Origin: Undaria pinnatifida
Taxonomy: Eukaryota > Sar > Phaeophyceae > Laminariales > Alariaceae
DNA length: 64,000 bases
Direction: 5' to 3'
Assembly: GCA_012845835.1 (NCBI GenBank)
Contig: JABAKD010000007.1
Location: 9,178,223-9,242,222, forward strand
The number at the start of each line of letters is the position of its first letter. Within the stretch, counting starts at the first letter, position 1. The notes below the pieces were generated by a model. It ran no database searches. It worked only from the letters and a program-made list of their open reading frames with translations, and was not told the DNA's origin. Positions 29,789-40,589 of this stretch are shown in pieces. Made by a program: the position numbers and the translations under genes.

Positions 29789-29829
29789 ATGGCGGAGGGA
29801 GGGAGGGAGGGAGGGAGGGAGGGAGGGAA
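29789..29829. repeat. GGGA tetranucleotide tract
   Basis: About ten GGGA units in a row. Confidence 0.95.
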
Positions 29830-29999
29830 GGCCCCACAAGCAACGCCTCCACACTTTTGCAAGTTTTTATTTTATATTTTGACAATCACTCACCCGCACT
29901 CCCTCTCGATCCCCTCTCGGCACCGCGATCACACACCCACACTCACCCGCGTGGTACGCGATAGAGGTGTTAGTAGCCCTTCTTCCCAAAGCTACGTTG

Positions 30000-30265
30000 G
30001 GGGGGTCACTTTTCGGGCACGTGTTCGGGGCGGCTCGGGATCACTCGCGCGAGGGACCCCCTCCCTGTTCCCTTGCGGTTTAAAGCTTTCGGGCTGTTTA
30101 AACCTTCAGACACGAATCCGCGATGGAGTGGTAAAAGTTACCGTGCGCCAATCTAAATCGCCTCAAAGTACTTTGGTCCGGGAAGCCGGAGGGTCACTCG
30201 TGTGAGTGGCTCATGCCCGGTCGGTGTAAAAAAAGGTTGCCTCTCCTTTACCCGTAGCCTTGGTA
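30000..30265 (+). repeat. Repeat V, copy 2
   Basis: Second copy of V with ATCACTCGCGCGAGGGACC left and GGGTCACTCGTGTGAGTGGC right. A degenerate A-like stretch with G and C runs follows to 30460. Confidence 0.75.
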
Positions 30266-30552
30266 TTTTGTCCAAAAATTGCTTTTTTGAATGACGGGGA
30301 GGGGCGCCCGATTGTTCGAATTTATTGTCGGATTTCTTGTTTTGCGAAAATAAAATGTTGTACGAGTACCTTGACCATGTGGGGGGGGGGGGTTGCCCAT
30401 CGAGTGGAACTTAATTTTGCGGTTTACTCGATACCCCCCCCCCCCAAAAAAAAAAAGCGGGTGAGGTGTGTACAAAAGAAAGAGCCCTCCCCATGCGAGG
30501 TGGACCCTCAGCGAAACGATTGAGCATTTTCATCATAGCAATTCATTTGTTT

Positions 30553-30862
30553 CAAATACGCTCCAGCTGCAAGATCGAACAATTCGTCGAAACTCATCCT
30601 TGCAAGCTGTGTGTGTTACTCCGACCGCGCGTATTACTGGGTGTGTGTGTCCTTATGAAGGATATAGGTCGGCGACTCCCCTTAGAACTAGCTCGCACCC
30701 AGGGCCAACGGGGTGATGTTCTAATCAATCTGTGAACGGAAGCAATAAAACCCATCTTTGAGGGCGACAAAAAAAATCTGATGGCTGTGGAAAGCATCAC
30801 TTTACCATGTGTATTATCTATCCTGTAAGTCGCATAACCGGGTATTGTAGATAGCATGCGAC
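30553..30862 (-). repeat. Repeat F, copy
   Basis: GCTCCAGCTGCAAGATCGAA, TGCAAGCTGTGTGTGTTACT, GGATATAGGTCGGCGACTCC and CTGTAAGTCGCATAACCGG. Diverged relative to 3385-3637. Confidence 0.75.
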
Positions 30863-30913
30863 TTAGCACCCCCCCCTGACCTGAGCTCTCCAAATCAGTG
30901 CCAGCAGTACTTC

Positions 30914-31015
30914 TTAACCCCTCTAGAGCCCGAAAATCCCTCACTATAATAACTTCAAGTAAATTCGTCCCCAAACAAGGGTTTTCAGTAGTGAAGGCGT
31001 TTTAACGACGGGGGT
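30914..31015 (-). mobile_element. Mini-MITE B
   Basis: TTAACCCCTCTAGAGCCC to GAAGGCGTTTTAA; TTAA at both ends. Confidence 0.8.
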
Positions 31016-31585
31016 GTTCTTCAATTTTTCGCTGACACTCTACCCATCTAATATGCATCCAGCATAACACTCATTGTGCCCGTGCCGGTGCTTCCTACAC
31101 AGAGACGAAGAGAGGCGACCTCGCCGTGGTCACAAAGTTCGATGGAGACGCGTCGAGTTATCACGTTTCTTTTAAGGTTCTTCGCTTTAAGAGCTTGATT
31201 GAGACACCGACCTCCCAAAAAAAAACGGTTTGAAGAAAAATAACAAAACTGCTACGAGTACCGGATGAAAATCATTCCAATGGCCTCGCAGGTATATACA
31301 TATACAAACGAGCACCCTGCAAAAAAAATAAGCTATTTCTGGCGATTTTAGGGTTAAAAGAGCACAGTATTTCAGAAACCATTTTCGGACGAAATGTGCT
31401 TCCTCTTTCGTACCACGTATCCGTCGAGACAGAGAGAGACATACATCGCAAACACACCCGCAAGGCGATTGGGCCATGCCTTGTGAACCGCAACGAACAC
31501 GCGGGCGAAAACAAAGACGCCTCAAGCCAGCTCAGCGCAGGGACCATTCTTGCAACAAAAAACGAAAAAAAAAAAATAACTCACA
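31016..31585. other. Unassigned stretch
   Basis: No repeat family recognised. Two overlapping minus-strand frames of 91-112 codons (31187-31547) are not family members I know. Confidence 0.35.
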
Positions 31586-31679
31586 GAGCAGTAGTGTAGT
31601 GGTGGGCGCGCCACGGAAGGGTACTGGCTGTGTACCTCTTATTGGCCGAGGATAAAACAATATATTTTATTTTTCTGGG

Positions 31680-31830
31680 CCATCCCATGCTAAGAGTGCA
31701 GCATATTCTAAGAATTTTCTGAGCTCCTACCATTGGAGGAGCTAGCTCAATACCAACACCATCACCCGAAACATGACTCGGAAGGCATTCCTTCGCGCAA
31801 CCCGACCGAGAAGCGTCCATCATGCCCTGA
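31680..31830 (+). repeat. Repeat E, copy
   Basis: GCCATCCCATGCTAAGAGTG, AATTTTCTGAGCTCCTACC, GGAGGAGCTAGCTCAATACC and CGCGCAACCCGACCG. Confidence 0.65.
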
Positions 31831-31869
31831 TCCAAAAGAAAATTATGCTCGATTTTTATTAGATGATTC

Positions 31870-32193
31870 GCGAGCTACACGATAGAGGTATGATCACTTT
31901 TTTTGGCTAAAATATTTTCTGAATTTGACAGGGCGCTCCTTGATCCAAAATCGTAAAAAAAATGCCAATCTGCCATTTTTTCTTTGTTTTTGGCAATGAT
32001 GATTCTTGTTGCGTACCTAGGCCAGGGCGAGATTTTTCATCCGCGATGAAGCATTTTTTTTTTTTCTTCTTTTTTCCAAATACCAGGGTAATATTTGTTT
32101 GGTGCAAGAAGGGACGTGTCTTGGCCTCCCAAAACTGGGGAACCTCAGGATAAAAAAAAAGCGGTGCTCTTCTATCGCCGCACGCGACGCGTC
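31870..32193 (+). mobile_element. MITE A
   Basis: CTACACGATAGAGGTATG left and TCTATCGCCGCACGCGACGC right; includes CAGGGCGAGATTTTTCATCC. Confidence 0.8.
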
Positions 32194-32302
32194 CAAAACC
32201 GTTAGTTGTCACTTGAGGAGCTCAAAGCGTACCAGGTAACAATTTTACCAACACTACCAACATTACAAGTACCAGAAACGTTTTGGTAAAAAAAAAAAGG
32301 AA

Positions 32303-32677
32303 GACGAGTGCTACGATAGAGATAAGCACGATTTTCTTTTTTTTCTTGTCCGATTTTTTTTTCTGAATGACGGGGCTCCCTAACCCAAAGTCGTCGGAAA
32401 AACAAAAAAAATTAAACTTTTTTTATTTTCGGCCTGATTTCTCGACGTGTACCTACCTACCCAGGCCATGGGATTTTGTATCCGATGGCGGTTTTATTTT
32501 TCTCCAAATCAGTTTTTGAGAGAGATGTTAACCCCTTCAGAGCCCCCGAACCCCTCCCTGTACTAAATCCAAGTAATTTTGTCCCCAAAAACGGGTTTCC
32601 AGTTGTAAAGGGGTTAAGCTCTTAAATTGAGGAACCTCAGAAAAAAAGTGGTGCGCCTCTATATCGTAGCATGCGTC
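32303..32677 (+). mobile_element. MITE A with nested B
   Basis: GACGAGTGCTACGATAGAGA left and ATATCGTAGCATGCGTC right; B occupies the second TTAA site. Confidence 0.9.
32528..32617 (-). mobile_element. Mini-MITE B nested in A
   Basis: 90 bp between GAGATG-TTAA and TTAA-GCTCTTAAATTG; a clean filled site. Confidence 0.92.
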
Positions 32678-32909
32678 AAAGTGCGAACCCACACCGTGGG
32701 AAAACTCCCGATTCCAACGCAAACCCTACTCCACCGGAACCGGAGCCCTCCGAATCAATAATCAACACCAGGAATTTCTTACCGATGTATACGACGTAGT
32801 GGTGGACGGGTCTAAGCGGGTACACACACAGCGGCGACTAAATACATTAATGCCCGCGGACCCTCTCCCCAAAATTTAATCCTGACCTTTTAACGCTATA
32901 CCTACAATG

Positions 32910-33062
32910 GGACCCGAAGGGTGCGCCAGCTAGCGTTGGGCTGCGAAAGCAACTGAGTTAAATCGACACACGACGCGCATGAAAATACGTGGAAGTGTGG
33001 TGAGGTAAAGCTTTATTTTTCCTCATCCGCCGGAGGATAAAAAAAAAAAAAAAAAAAAAAAA
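32910..33062 (+). repeat. Repeat C, copy 4
   Basis: GGGTGCGCCAGCTAGCGTTG, GCAACTGAGTTAAATCGACA, GAAAATACGTGGAAGTGTGG and CATCCGCCGGAGGAT, then a 24-A tail. Confidence 0.8.
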
Positions 33063-33099
33063 CTTGACCGTTTTTTTTCCCCCCGAGAAGTGGTTCGAA

Positions 33100-33815
33100 C
33101 ATGGTCAAACATTGGTTTTTTGAACTACACGACGAGCCCTTTGATCCCTGCTGGCGACCCCGCCCTCCCTCACAATCTGATCCCACCATAGACCTGAGCG
33201 CCTCCGAATCAGCACCAGCGACTCTTACCGGTAAAAAGCACAAAGTCGTGGCCCAGCCTAAGAGGGCTAAGCTTTTCATGAGCCTAGAATCACACTTTGA
33301 CCAAACCCCTTTTGGTTGATCTCACAGGTAGCTGAAGTGAATTTCTCGTTTTTTTTCAATTGTTTGAATATGTTCCGATAAACTGTTTGAACACATTCAT
33401 TCCGAGAATTTTTTTTTTTTTCCAAACATTTTTCAACGAATTATGTTCGGAAACCACGCGACGAACCATCTGCGCCCCCTCTCGGCACCAAAAAACAAAA
33501 AATGTTACACATGCGCAGGCAGCATGCGGTCGCGGATATTCTTTTTTCATGAGCAGAGCAGGCGATTGCTACGAAAGTAAAACTCTTTCGCGGGCGACGT
33601 TTATTAAAAGCGACGGGTTGGGGCTGCATACAAAAACACGAAACAAATGCTTTCTTTCTCTCCGCACCCGCTACTCTAAAATCGACAGCAGGCAATTGAG
33701 CACATTCCGAGCATCTAAACCTTGACCCCCTATCCCTTACCCCCCCGAAAAAAACGTCTCCAATGCCTTGGAGGACAAAAGACATCAGGCTAGACTGCGT
33801 TCTAGTGAATCCGTG
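33100..33815. other. Unassigned stretch
   Basis: Several short frames on both strands, none family-like; no repeat recognised. Confidence 0.35.
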
Positions 33816-34216
33816 CTACGATAGAACCGAGGACCAACACCGGCATGGGTAGCCCAAGTAAGGGTGAACCGTAACTGCACCAAGTCCGCCGGAAGGCTTT
33901 TTTTCCGATGGCCGGGGGTGTTGTTCGTGAGTAAGCTTGCTTGCGCAAGTGCCACACTTCCCGGAGGGGCGCCCTTCCGGGTGGCTATCTCCACCGCACC
34001 CTGGTCCCCAGGGATCAGGTCGGGTCGACATGCTCACGCATCCGTATACCAAAGCAGCTTGCGCTGCTGGAGTAGTAACGGTGACCGCCGGCAGGGACAG
34101 CTCGCGCTCTCGCCACCACGGAAACTGAAGGATACGCCAGCTAGCGCCGGGTTGCGAATACGGTCGAGTCAAATCGACACACGACATGCATGAAAATACG
34201 TGCAAGTGCGGTGAGC

Positions 34217-34304
34217 TTAACCCCATTTAGATTCCCAAATCCCTTCCCGTACTAATTCCGAGAAAAATTTCCCCCGAACGGGTCTCCAGTTGTAAGAGCG
34301 TTAA
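34217..34304 (-). mobile_element. Mini-MITE B (tail-to-tail pair, left)
   Basis: TTAACCCCATTTAGATTCC to GTAAGAGCGTTAA; shares the TTAA at 34301-34304 with the next copy. Confidence 0.9.
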
Positions 34305-34388
34305 CGATTTTACCACTGGAAACCCTTTTTGGGGACAAAATTACTCGGATTTAGGAAAGGGAAGGATTTGGGGTTCTAAAGGGGTTAA
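34301..34388 (+). mobile_element. Mini-MITE B (tail-to-tail pair, right)
   Basis: TTAACGATTTTACCACTGG to CTAAAGGGGTTAA. The pair sits in a TTAA of repeat C (GAGC-TTAA-GCTTTATT). Confidence 0.9.
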
Positions 34389-34439
34389 GCTTTATTTTTC
34401 CCCATTCGCCTGGGGAAAATAAAATTACAAAAAAAAATA

Positions 34440-34474
34440 TACCAGGTATATATATATATATACTTCGAAGTATA
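34440..34474. repeat. TACCAGGTA with (TA)n
   Basis: TACCAGGTA followed by a TA run and TTCGAAGTA. The same TTCGAAGTA neighbours the TACCTGGTA at 38699. Confidence 0.6.
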
Positions 34475-34861
34475 CAGGCGAGGAGCGAGCGCCCCCGTCG
34501 AAGCCAGAAAAAAAAGAAACGGCCAAAAAAATGCAACGACTATATCAGCGGGAGCACGCGGACCAGAATCCCAGAGGCTACACTCTTAGAAAGGCCAGAA
34601 AGAAAAACAGATCGATCGGGGTATTGAGATTTCTGTACGAATCGATATTATGACATTTCTTTTCGCACACTTTTTTTCGCTTGTTTGGTTTTAGTGTAGC
34701 CCCCTGCCCCGGGCTCTCGAAAAGAGCAGCTGCAGTGTGGCCGTCGATATTTTTCTTTTCGTTCCCCGCTGAATACATGTATGAAAAAACACGCACGCAA
34801 AAACAACAAAACAACAACAATAACACCACCAACAACAATCAATCAGTCAGCAGACTACTCT

Positions 34862-34992
34862 CTTTCCGCAGTTTGAGACCGCAGAGCTCGTCTCTTTATT
34901 AGCTGGTATTAATAGAAGGCATCGACTACGACACTGCTTGGGCTGGATGCAGATGGGTGGAAACATCAGTTGAATGTCAAGAACACACACCA
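34862..34992 (+). repeat. Repeat R, copy 2
   Basis: AGAAGGCATCGACTACGACA and AGATGGGTGGAAACATCAGT match 18875-18992. Confidence 0.7.
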
Positions 34993-35039
34993 ACACCTTT
35001 CCAACTGCTGAGAGCTCCTACGCAGCGTGGGTAGGTACA

Positions 35040-35230
35040 ATTCGACGCGAGTCGACGAGGGAAGAAAAAGCTGGATGCTTCTCGCGATAAAAATGGAGGC
35101 ACGTGCGCCGTAGTGGGGAGGGGGGAGGAGGGCCCGCTACGTGGCCCCGGATCTAGGTTACTACTACTGGGAGGGAGGGAGGGAAGGCGAGAGTAGTGCG
35201 AGGAGAATAAATGGGATGAAGGAAAAAAAT
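35040..35230 (+). repeat. Repeat S, uninterrupted copy
   Basis: Provides the empty site for the A insertion at 25705: CCCGCTACGTGGCCCCGGAT, CTAGGTTACTACTACTGGG. Confidence 0.75.
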
Positions 35231-35366
35231 AGTAGTACGAGTAGACGGGGGGTGGAAATATAAGTTTAATCCCACCAGGCGTTGAATTGCACGTACGTGC
35301 AAGAAGAGATTGGCACGTAAACTCCATACTGCCCCTGCCGGCCTCGAGAGCAGACCTCCAACCCCC

Positions 35367-35428
35367 CAAAGGGTTAGGGTTGGGGTTAGGGTAAAACAAC
35401 AACAACAAGGGTTAGGGATAGGGTCAGG
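35367..35428 (+). repeat. Telomere-like GGGTTAG cluster
   Basis: GGGTTAGGG occurs three times with variants (GGGGTTAGGG, GGGATAGGG), split by an AAC run. Possible interstitial telomeric sequence. Confidence 0.65.
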
Positions 35429-35611
35429 TCTGGGCGGCGCAACCGTCGTTTTGTGCGGACCTGCATATACGGAGCCGCCATACATGAATCGCTGTGGAAT
35501 TCACGTGCAAACAAATCTAAAAACCCTTGCACGAACATACGTGCAACTTCGCGGGGGCCCGTTTAAATCAATGACCTGAGTATCACGCCGCAGTATATTC
35601 AGTCAGTATAT

Positions 35612-35614
35612 CGT

Positions 35615-35648
<34 letters not shown>

Positions 35649-35650
35649 CC
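35612..35650. repeat. (AAC)n microsatellite
   Basis: About twelve AAC triplets. Confidence 0.95.
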
Positions 35651-35739
35651 CTTATCGAATGATAGTACGCGTCATCCATACGTGAGCTCTTGGTCCTTTT
35701 CTCTCCCGATTCTCACCATTCTCTAAAAACATCACCGTA

Positions 35740-35900
35740 CAGACGGTGCGCAATACGACCGCCTTATGGGGAGAAGCCGCCTTATTCACTTCACTTGTGA
35801 GCGCAATCACCCAGTCGCGGCAAGGGATGTCAACCGCCTTATATCGGTATACCGCCTTACTTAAGCTGCCGCCTTAGTGGGGACCCATACTATCAATAAC
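35740..35900 (-). mobile_element. Element K relic
   Basis: GACCGCCTTATGGGG, ACCGCCTTATATCGG, TACCGCCTTAC and CCGCCTTAGTGGGGAC echo K (36230, 46506) in reverse. Confidence 0.5.
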
Positions 35901-36229
35901 TGTAGTCGATTGGGAGATTTTCGTTTTCGTTTTCGTTTTTTTTTTTACATTGTGTCTTTCTACGGTAGTCCCCCCAGCTTTTCCTCAAGGGAATCGTCGG
36001 TTTAGGAACCAGCTCCCCTTACCATCCCGACGTCATCGTCCGATGGTGCTTTGCCAACAAGAACATAGCTGAAGGTCTTTTGTTCATACCTGGTAGCATT
36101 CTTCCTCGCGTCGAGCAGCCATGAAATATTCGTTAGAGGAAAAAGAAGAAAAAAAAACGCGTTTTTTTAGGGGGGCTATCATTGTAGAATCAGTCCATTG
36201 CAGCAATTCTTACCATAATAGCAAGTATA

Positions 36230-36394
36230 CAGTAAGGCGGTACCCCGATAGAAAGCGGTCAAAATCGCTTGGCGCTGGGAAGTTGCACCGATAGCCTGGA
36301 ACGAACAAGGTGACTTGCCCCAACCTTGGGCGGTTGATATTGCTCTAAGGCTCTGGCACACCACCGCCTGAATACTGGGAGACCCCTACAGCAG
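36230..36394 (+). mobile_element. Element K (pogo-like ends), copy
   Basis: Left end TA-CAGTAAGGCGGTACCCCG. Contains AAATCGCTTGGCGC and TGGCACACCACCGCCT. The right end GAGACCCCTACAGCAGTAA is decayed. Confidence 0.65.
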
Positions 36395-36551
36395 TAACCG
36401 AAGCCGTAAAATTGAGGTCGTGCCAAAATGAACGCCAACGGGCCAAGAGCCCACGAGGATCTTTCTATCTGATGATCTGATTACCTCGTATAGGTTTGTG
36501 TTTTTGGCCATTCGTTCTTACATTCGGTTTTGCAGTTGAACTCCCCGTTTA

Positions 36552-36576
36552 CATATATATATATATATATATATAG
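36552..36576. repeat. (TA)n microsatellite
   Basis: About twelve TA units. Confidence 0.95.
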
Positions 36577-36697
36577 ATTACACGGCTCACAGCTCACGGG
36601 TCCCGGAACACGTCGATGTCCAACGCTACGCAATGAAAAAAAAACGATTCTGCTAAATTGAAAAATAAGTTTGATTTTCCCGATTCAATTGCCGAAG

Positions 36698-36815
36698 GGG
36701 CCGGTCGCCCCGCCGGTGGTCTGGCATGCTGGTGGCGAACCTCGAACACTACTACTGGATAAGATTAGGGGGTCAGGGGTTCAAATCTCGGTATGGAGAT
36801 TTGTTTTTCCAGAGA
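36698..36815 (+). repeat. tRNA-like SINE head, second type
   Basis: GGTCGCCCCGCCGGTGGTCT at 36700 and the B-box-like GGGGTTCAAATCTCGG near 36775. A full-length cloverleaf is not visible. Confidence 0.55.
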
Positions 36816-36848
36816 CACCACCGGGTGAATTGGCGCTTCATATAAACC

Positions 36849-37140
36849 GGTCGCCCCGGTGGCGTATCAGGTTATCCTCGAGCCTGGTATTGGTCAGTTT
36901 CGTGAGTTCGAATCCCCCCGAGTGCATACGCGTATAAATTCGTGGGGATTTTTTCTTGCGCACAACTTGACTTGCGGAAAACGCGAGAGCGTGAGTTAGT
37001 GACACCAGATGAAAAATCGACGAGCAGTGGGATTGCTGAACCCTATGCGCGAAAAAAATTGAAGGCAAGAACCGGGGGGAAGAAGGGACGACACCTGTGA
37101 CCACGGCTTGTCCGGAAGTTGGAAAATGAAAGTGTGAGAA
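36849..37140 (+). mobile_element. SINE H, copy 1
   Basis: tRNA-related head: CGCCCCGGTGGCGTATCAGG (A box TGGCGTATCAGG) and GTGAGTTCGAATCCCC (B box). The body has AACTTGACTTGCGGAAA and CGCGAGAGCGTGAG. The tail has CCTATGCGCG and GTGACCACGGCTTGTCC. About 290 bp, with four head-bearing copies in the window. Confidence 0.9.
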
Positions 37141-37199
37141 AAAAGAGAAAAAAAAAATCGTAGCGTGGCCAAGGCGTGGCTAAGAAAAAATCCCAGAAT

Positions 37200-37390
37200 A
37201 ATTCGACGCGAGCGAGTCGACGAGGGAAGCATATGCTGGATTATTCTCGCGATAAAAAAGGAGCGTCTGGCGTACCGTAGCGGGGAGCGGAGATCACCTG
37301 CTTCCCTCGTAGTGACTCGGCATGTTGTCCGGACGTGAGGAGGGAGAAGGAGACATAAAGGAGCGAAGCTAATAAATGGGATGAGCAAAA
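37200..37390 (+). repeat. Repeat S, diverged copy
   Basis: CGAGTCGACGAGGGAAGCAT, CGCGATAAAAAAGGAG and AATAAATGGGATGAGCAA. Confidence 0.6.
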
Positions 37391-37439
37391 AACAAAGATT
37401 GCGATGATTTAGTAGTGTATGTACACCAGGTAGTACCTA

Positions 37440-37692
37440 AAATGCTGTCAGATTTTGTCCCCCTCAGAAACGGGTTTCATAGTTTCCGCGCACAGACTGA
37501 CTACAATCATCCTGTTGACCCTGATAGCTACACTGTAGTTGTAAGGGGAGTCGCCGACCTATATCCTTAATGAGGACACACAACTCGTAATGCGCGCGAT
37601 CGGAGTATCACACACAGCTTGCAAAGATGAGTTTCGACGAAATCTTCGATCTCACAGCTAGAGTGTATTTTCATTTTTTATAATAAAATGTA
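37440..37692 (+). repeat. Repeat F, copy 9
   Basis: 5'-truncated at CTGTCAGATTTTGTCCCCCT; ends CTAGAGTGTATTTTCATTTT, ATAATA. Confidence 0.85.
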
Positions 37693-37732
37693 TCAGGTAC
37701 CTTGTCTCAATTTCCGATAAAAGAAAAACGGA

Positions 37733-37830
37733 TTAACGCCTTTACAATTGGAACGTCGTTTTTGGGGGACAAACTGACGAACTACTTGGAGGTCGTATAC
37801 GGAGGGGTTCTAGGGCTATCAAGGGGTTAG
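37733..37830 (+). mobile_element. Mini-MITE B between inverted F copies
   Basis: TTAACGCCTTTACAATTGGA to AAGGGGTTAG; left TTAA intact. Confidence 0.8.
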
Positions 37831-37904
37831 GTTATAGGGTTCAATCTGCGCTTGCTTCGTATCGTGCATCGCCCCCGTACATGCATACATGCGAAGCATT
37901 ATAT

Positions 37905-38222
37905 TACAAAAATAAAAATACACTCCAGCTGTGAGATCGAAAATTTTATTGAAACTCATCTTTGCAAGCTGTGTATGATACACCGATCGCGCGTATTACT
38001 GTGTGTGTCCTAATTAAGGATATAGGTGGGCGACTCCCCTTGGAACTACAGCAGTGTAGCTTGCACCAGGGCCAACAGGGTGATGCTAGTCAGTCTGTGC
38101 ACGGAAACTATAAAAACCCATTTTTGAGGGGGACGAAAATCTGACAGCTGTGGAAAGAAATGCATCAGTTAATCAAGTGTATGCTGTAAGTCGTACAACC
38201 AGTGAGAAGAGGGCGGAGTGTT
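37905..38222 (-). repeat. Repeat F, copy 10
   Basis: Reverse F copy. With 37440-37692 it forms an inverted repeat of about 250 bp arms around a 212-bp spacer. Confidence 0.8.
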
Positions 38223-38627
38223 CGAAGAGGTCCGGGGGGGGGGAGGGGGGGGGGGCTGGATTTTCAACGCATCACACAATGCTCATACCATGCGGCTAGG
38301 TGAGGGAGACATACTTACGCTACGTACAGGATACCACTCACAGGGGGGGAAGCGGTATGTATATGTACTACGTACAGCGGTGCGCAGAGTCAGCACAGCA
38401 AGGTACAAGCAGGAGATATACGTACTATACGGCTACCGTATTACGTATGCACAGGTGTCACCCAACGCGGAGACTTCCAGCAGCAGTTGGGGTCGTCAGC
38501 TGCCGGGGAAGTCGCGATCTCCATTTCCTTGAAGCCATATCGTTGTTTACTACGTATGACCCGGTACGAGTATGGTGTTTTTTTCTCTTTTTTTGGAAAA
38601 AAAAATCTTGGTTTTGTCTCGTTGTTT

Positions 38628-38985
38628 TCTTATTCTCTGGCGGAAGGAGAAAAAAAAAGCATAAGCTCAACACTTCCACGTATTTTCATACTTCGAAGTA
38701 CCTGGTACATGTTGGTGTGTCGATTAAACTCAATTACACTCTTTGGCCATCCAGCGCTAGGTGGCGTACCGGTGTCCTTCAGTTCCACGGTAACGACAGC
38801 GCGGGCTGTCCCTACCGGCGGTGCCCGTTACTACTCCAGCAGCGCAAGCTGCCGTTGTACACGGATGCGTGAGTATGCCGAACCGACTTGATGGCGGGGG
38901 ATCAGGTGCGGTGGAGACGGCCACCCGGAAAGTCATCCCTCTGGAGAGTGAGGGTCTTGCGCAAGCTCATCACTCATATTCTCCG
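38628..38985 (-). repeat. Repeat C, long form
   Basis: CTCTGGCGGAAGGAG, TTCCACGTATTTTCATAC, TGTGTCGATTAAACTCAATT, then GCGCTAGGTGGCGTACC and CAGCAGCGCAAGCTGCCG. A short insert holding TACCTGGTA interrupts it at about 38692-38715. Confidence 0.7.
38699..38707. repeat. TACCWGGTA micro-insert in C
   Basis: Other C copies go from TTTTCATAC directly to GCGTCGTGTGTCGATT. Here TTCGAAGTACCTGGTACATG intervenes. Confidence 0.6.
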
Positions 38986-39464
38986 GTTCAACTCGTAAGA
39001 TGTCTTACCCTCAGCGACCTTCTGAGCAAGCCGTGGTCACAGGTTTCTTCCCTTCTCCCCCCCCCCCCCCCCCGGTACCATAGGTTCAGTTAGTGAGTAT
39101 CCCCGTACAAGAGCGCCCAAGACTGGAGCATTAGCAGCGACAAGATCGGCGGGTCCCGCGATACCACAAGCCATATATTTCCGACTACAGATAAGAGCGA
39201 TGCCAACGTATGTAGTAAGAGCACACGGTTCTGCTTGCCGCGGGGTGCTCTTAAATCGGAGTACCCACGGTACTGTGCTGCATGAGTACTGAGCGACTGG
39301 ACCGAACGGACACACGATACGGCTGACAGGGGGAAAGCGGTAAAGCGTGAAGGATGCATACGGCTTCGTTACCGGTAGTATACAGGCAGTTCAAGCACCA
39401 GTTGAGGCCAGCTGATTGGGGCTACTTGGGGGGGGCGGCGGAGAGGTCGACCTCCACTTGCTTG
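38985..39464 (+). repeat. 530-bp direct duplication, unit 1
   Basis: GTAAGATGTCTTACCCTCAG to GGTCGACCTCCACTTGCTTG. Contains an H-like tail, a C run and a J element. Offset to unit 2 is 530 bp. Confidence 0.9.
39087..39274. mobile_element. Element J, copy 1
   Basis: CAGTTAGTGAGTATCCCCGT and AAGAGCGCCC at left; GGGGTGCTCTTAAATCGGAG and TACCCACGGTACTG at right. Inverted ends with pogo-like CAGT/ACTG. Confidence 0.7.
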
Positions 39465-39512
39465 GGATCATAGTCGACCAGTATGGATCTGTTACAATGG
39501 GCAGTCACCTCT

Positions 39513-39992
39513 CTGAATCAACCCGTAAGATGTTTTACCCTCAGCGACCTTCTGAGCAAGCCATGGTCACAGGTGTTTTCCCTTTTCTCCCCCCCCCCGG
39601 TACCATAGGTTCAGTTAGTGGGTACCTCGGTATAAGAGCGCCCAAGACAAGAGCCTTAATCAGCGATCAGATCGGCAGGTCCAGCCATACCACAAGCCAC
39701 ATATTTCCCTCTACAGATGAGAGCGATGTGTATGTAGTAATATTAATAGCACACGTTTCTGCTTGCCACAGGGCGCTCTTACATCGGAGTACCCACGGTA
39801 ATCTGCACGGTATGAATACTGAGCGACTGAACGGACACACGCGTGATACGGACGACAGGGGGAAAGCGGTAAAGCGTATAGGATACATGAAGCATACGGC
39901 TACCGGTAGTATGTATCACACGGGCAGTTCAAGAAGCAGTTGAGGTCAGCTGTTTGGGGGGATGAGCGGAGAGGTCGATCTCCACTTGCTTG
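39513..39992 (+). repeat. 530-bp direct duplication, unit 2
   Basis: Collinear with unit 1 with roughly one difference per 10-15 bases, so the duplication is older than the one at 19-23 kb. Confidence 0.9.
39612..39804. mobile_element. Element J, copy 2 (co-duplicated)
   Basis: CAGTTAGTGGGTACCTCGG left and GGCGCTCTTACATCGGAGTA right. Occupies the same place in unit 2, so it was inserted before the duplication. Confidence 0.7.
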
Positions 39993-40074
39993 ACCCCGTA
40001 TGGCGTGTTACATACCTACGCTGACTTCCGAATTCAATTTGATATTTTTTGGCGGATGCGCGACTTGTTTTAAG

Positions 40075-40320
40075 GTAATGCCTTGGGTATGAGGGCAGGG
40101 ACGCAGGGGTACAAGAGCCGCTTACGTTTAATGGACTACCGTGCCCAGGGGAACGTTCCATCACCGGGAACATTCTTGTGCTATAAGTTAACTTGGTTCT
40201 ATGGGTTATCTTCTCTATTCAGAACATTTCTTTCAGGAGAAAATTCTTGTGGCCACGAGACCGAAACCCTGCGGGCTATCTTACCAAAGCCCGATACACT
40301 GACGCTCTGTTACAATAGCC
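40075..40320 (+). repeat. Direct duplication, short copy
   Basis: GAGGGCAGGGACGCAGG, TACAAGAGCCGCTTACGT, AACGTTCCATCACCGGGAAC and CGGGCTATCTTACC match 40590-41035. Confidence 0.85.
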
Positions 40321-40589
40321 CACCCTGAATAGTCGTAAAAGCAGACCACAAAACGGTCGAAGATGCGGCTATTCGAAACAAAGATATGAGGCTATAGATT
40401 CCCCCACACCTCGTAATGAGGCCTAAACGCCAAGGATAGGGCCATTTACTAGAGCAAAGTCGGTCTCGGGAGTTGATAAAGGCGTCCTGGGATTCATGCC
40501 TGGATCCAACCTCCCTCCCCACTTTCCACCCAACCAATCCAGGCTTGAGTATCAGGAGGCGACTGAGGACGCCAATTGTGACGGTAGTG

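Larger units (their letters stand above)
33880..34425 (+). repeat. Repeat C, long form, split by two B elements
   Basis: 33890-34216 matches the reverse of 38690-38985 (GCAGCTTGCGCTGCTGGAGT, GCGCTAG/CAGCTAGCGC, AATCGACACACGAC). C resumes at 34389 with GCTTTATTTTTCCCCATTCG after the B pair. Confidence 0.7.
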
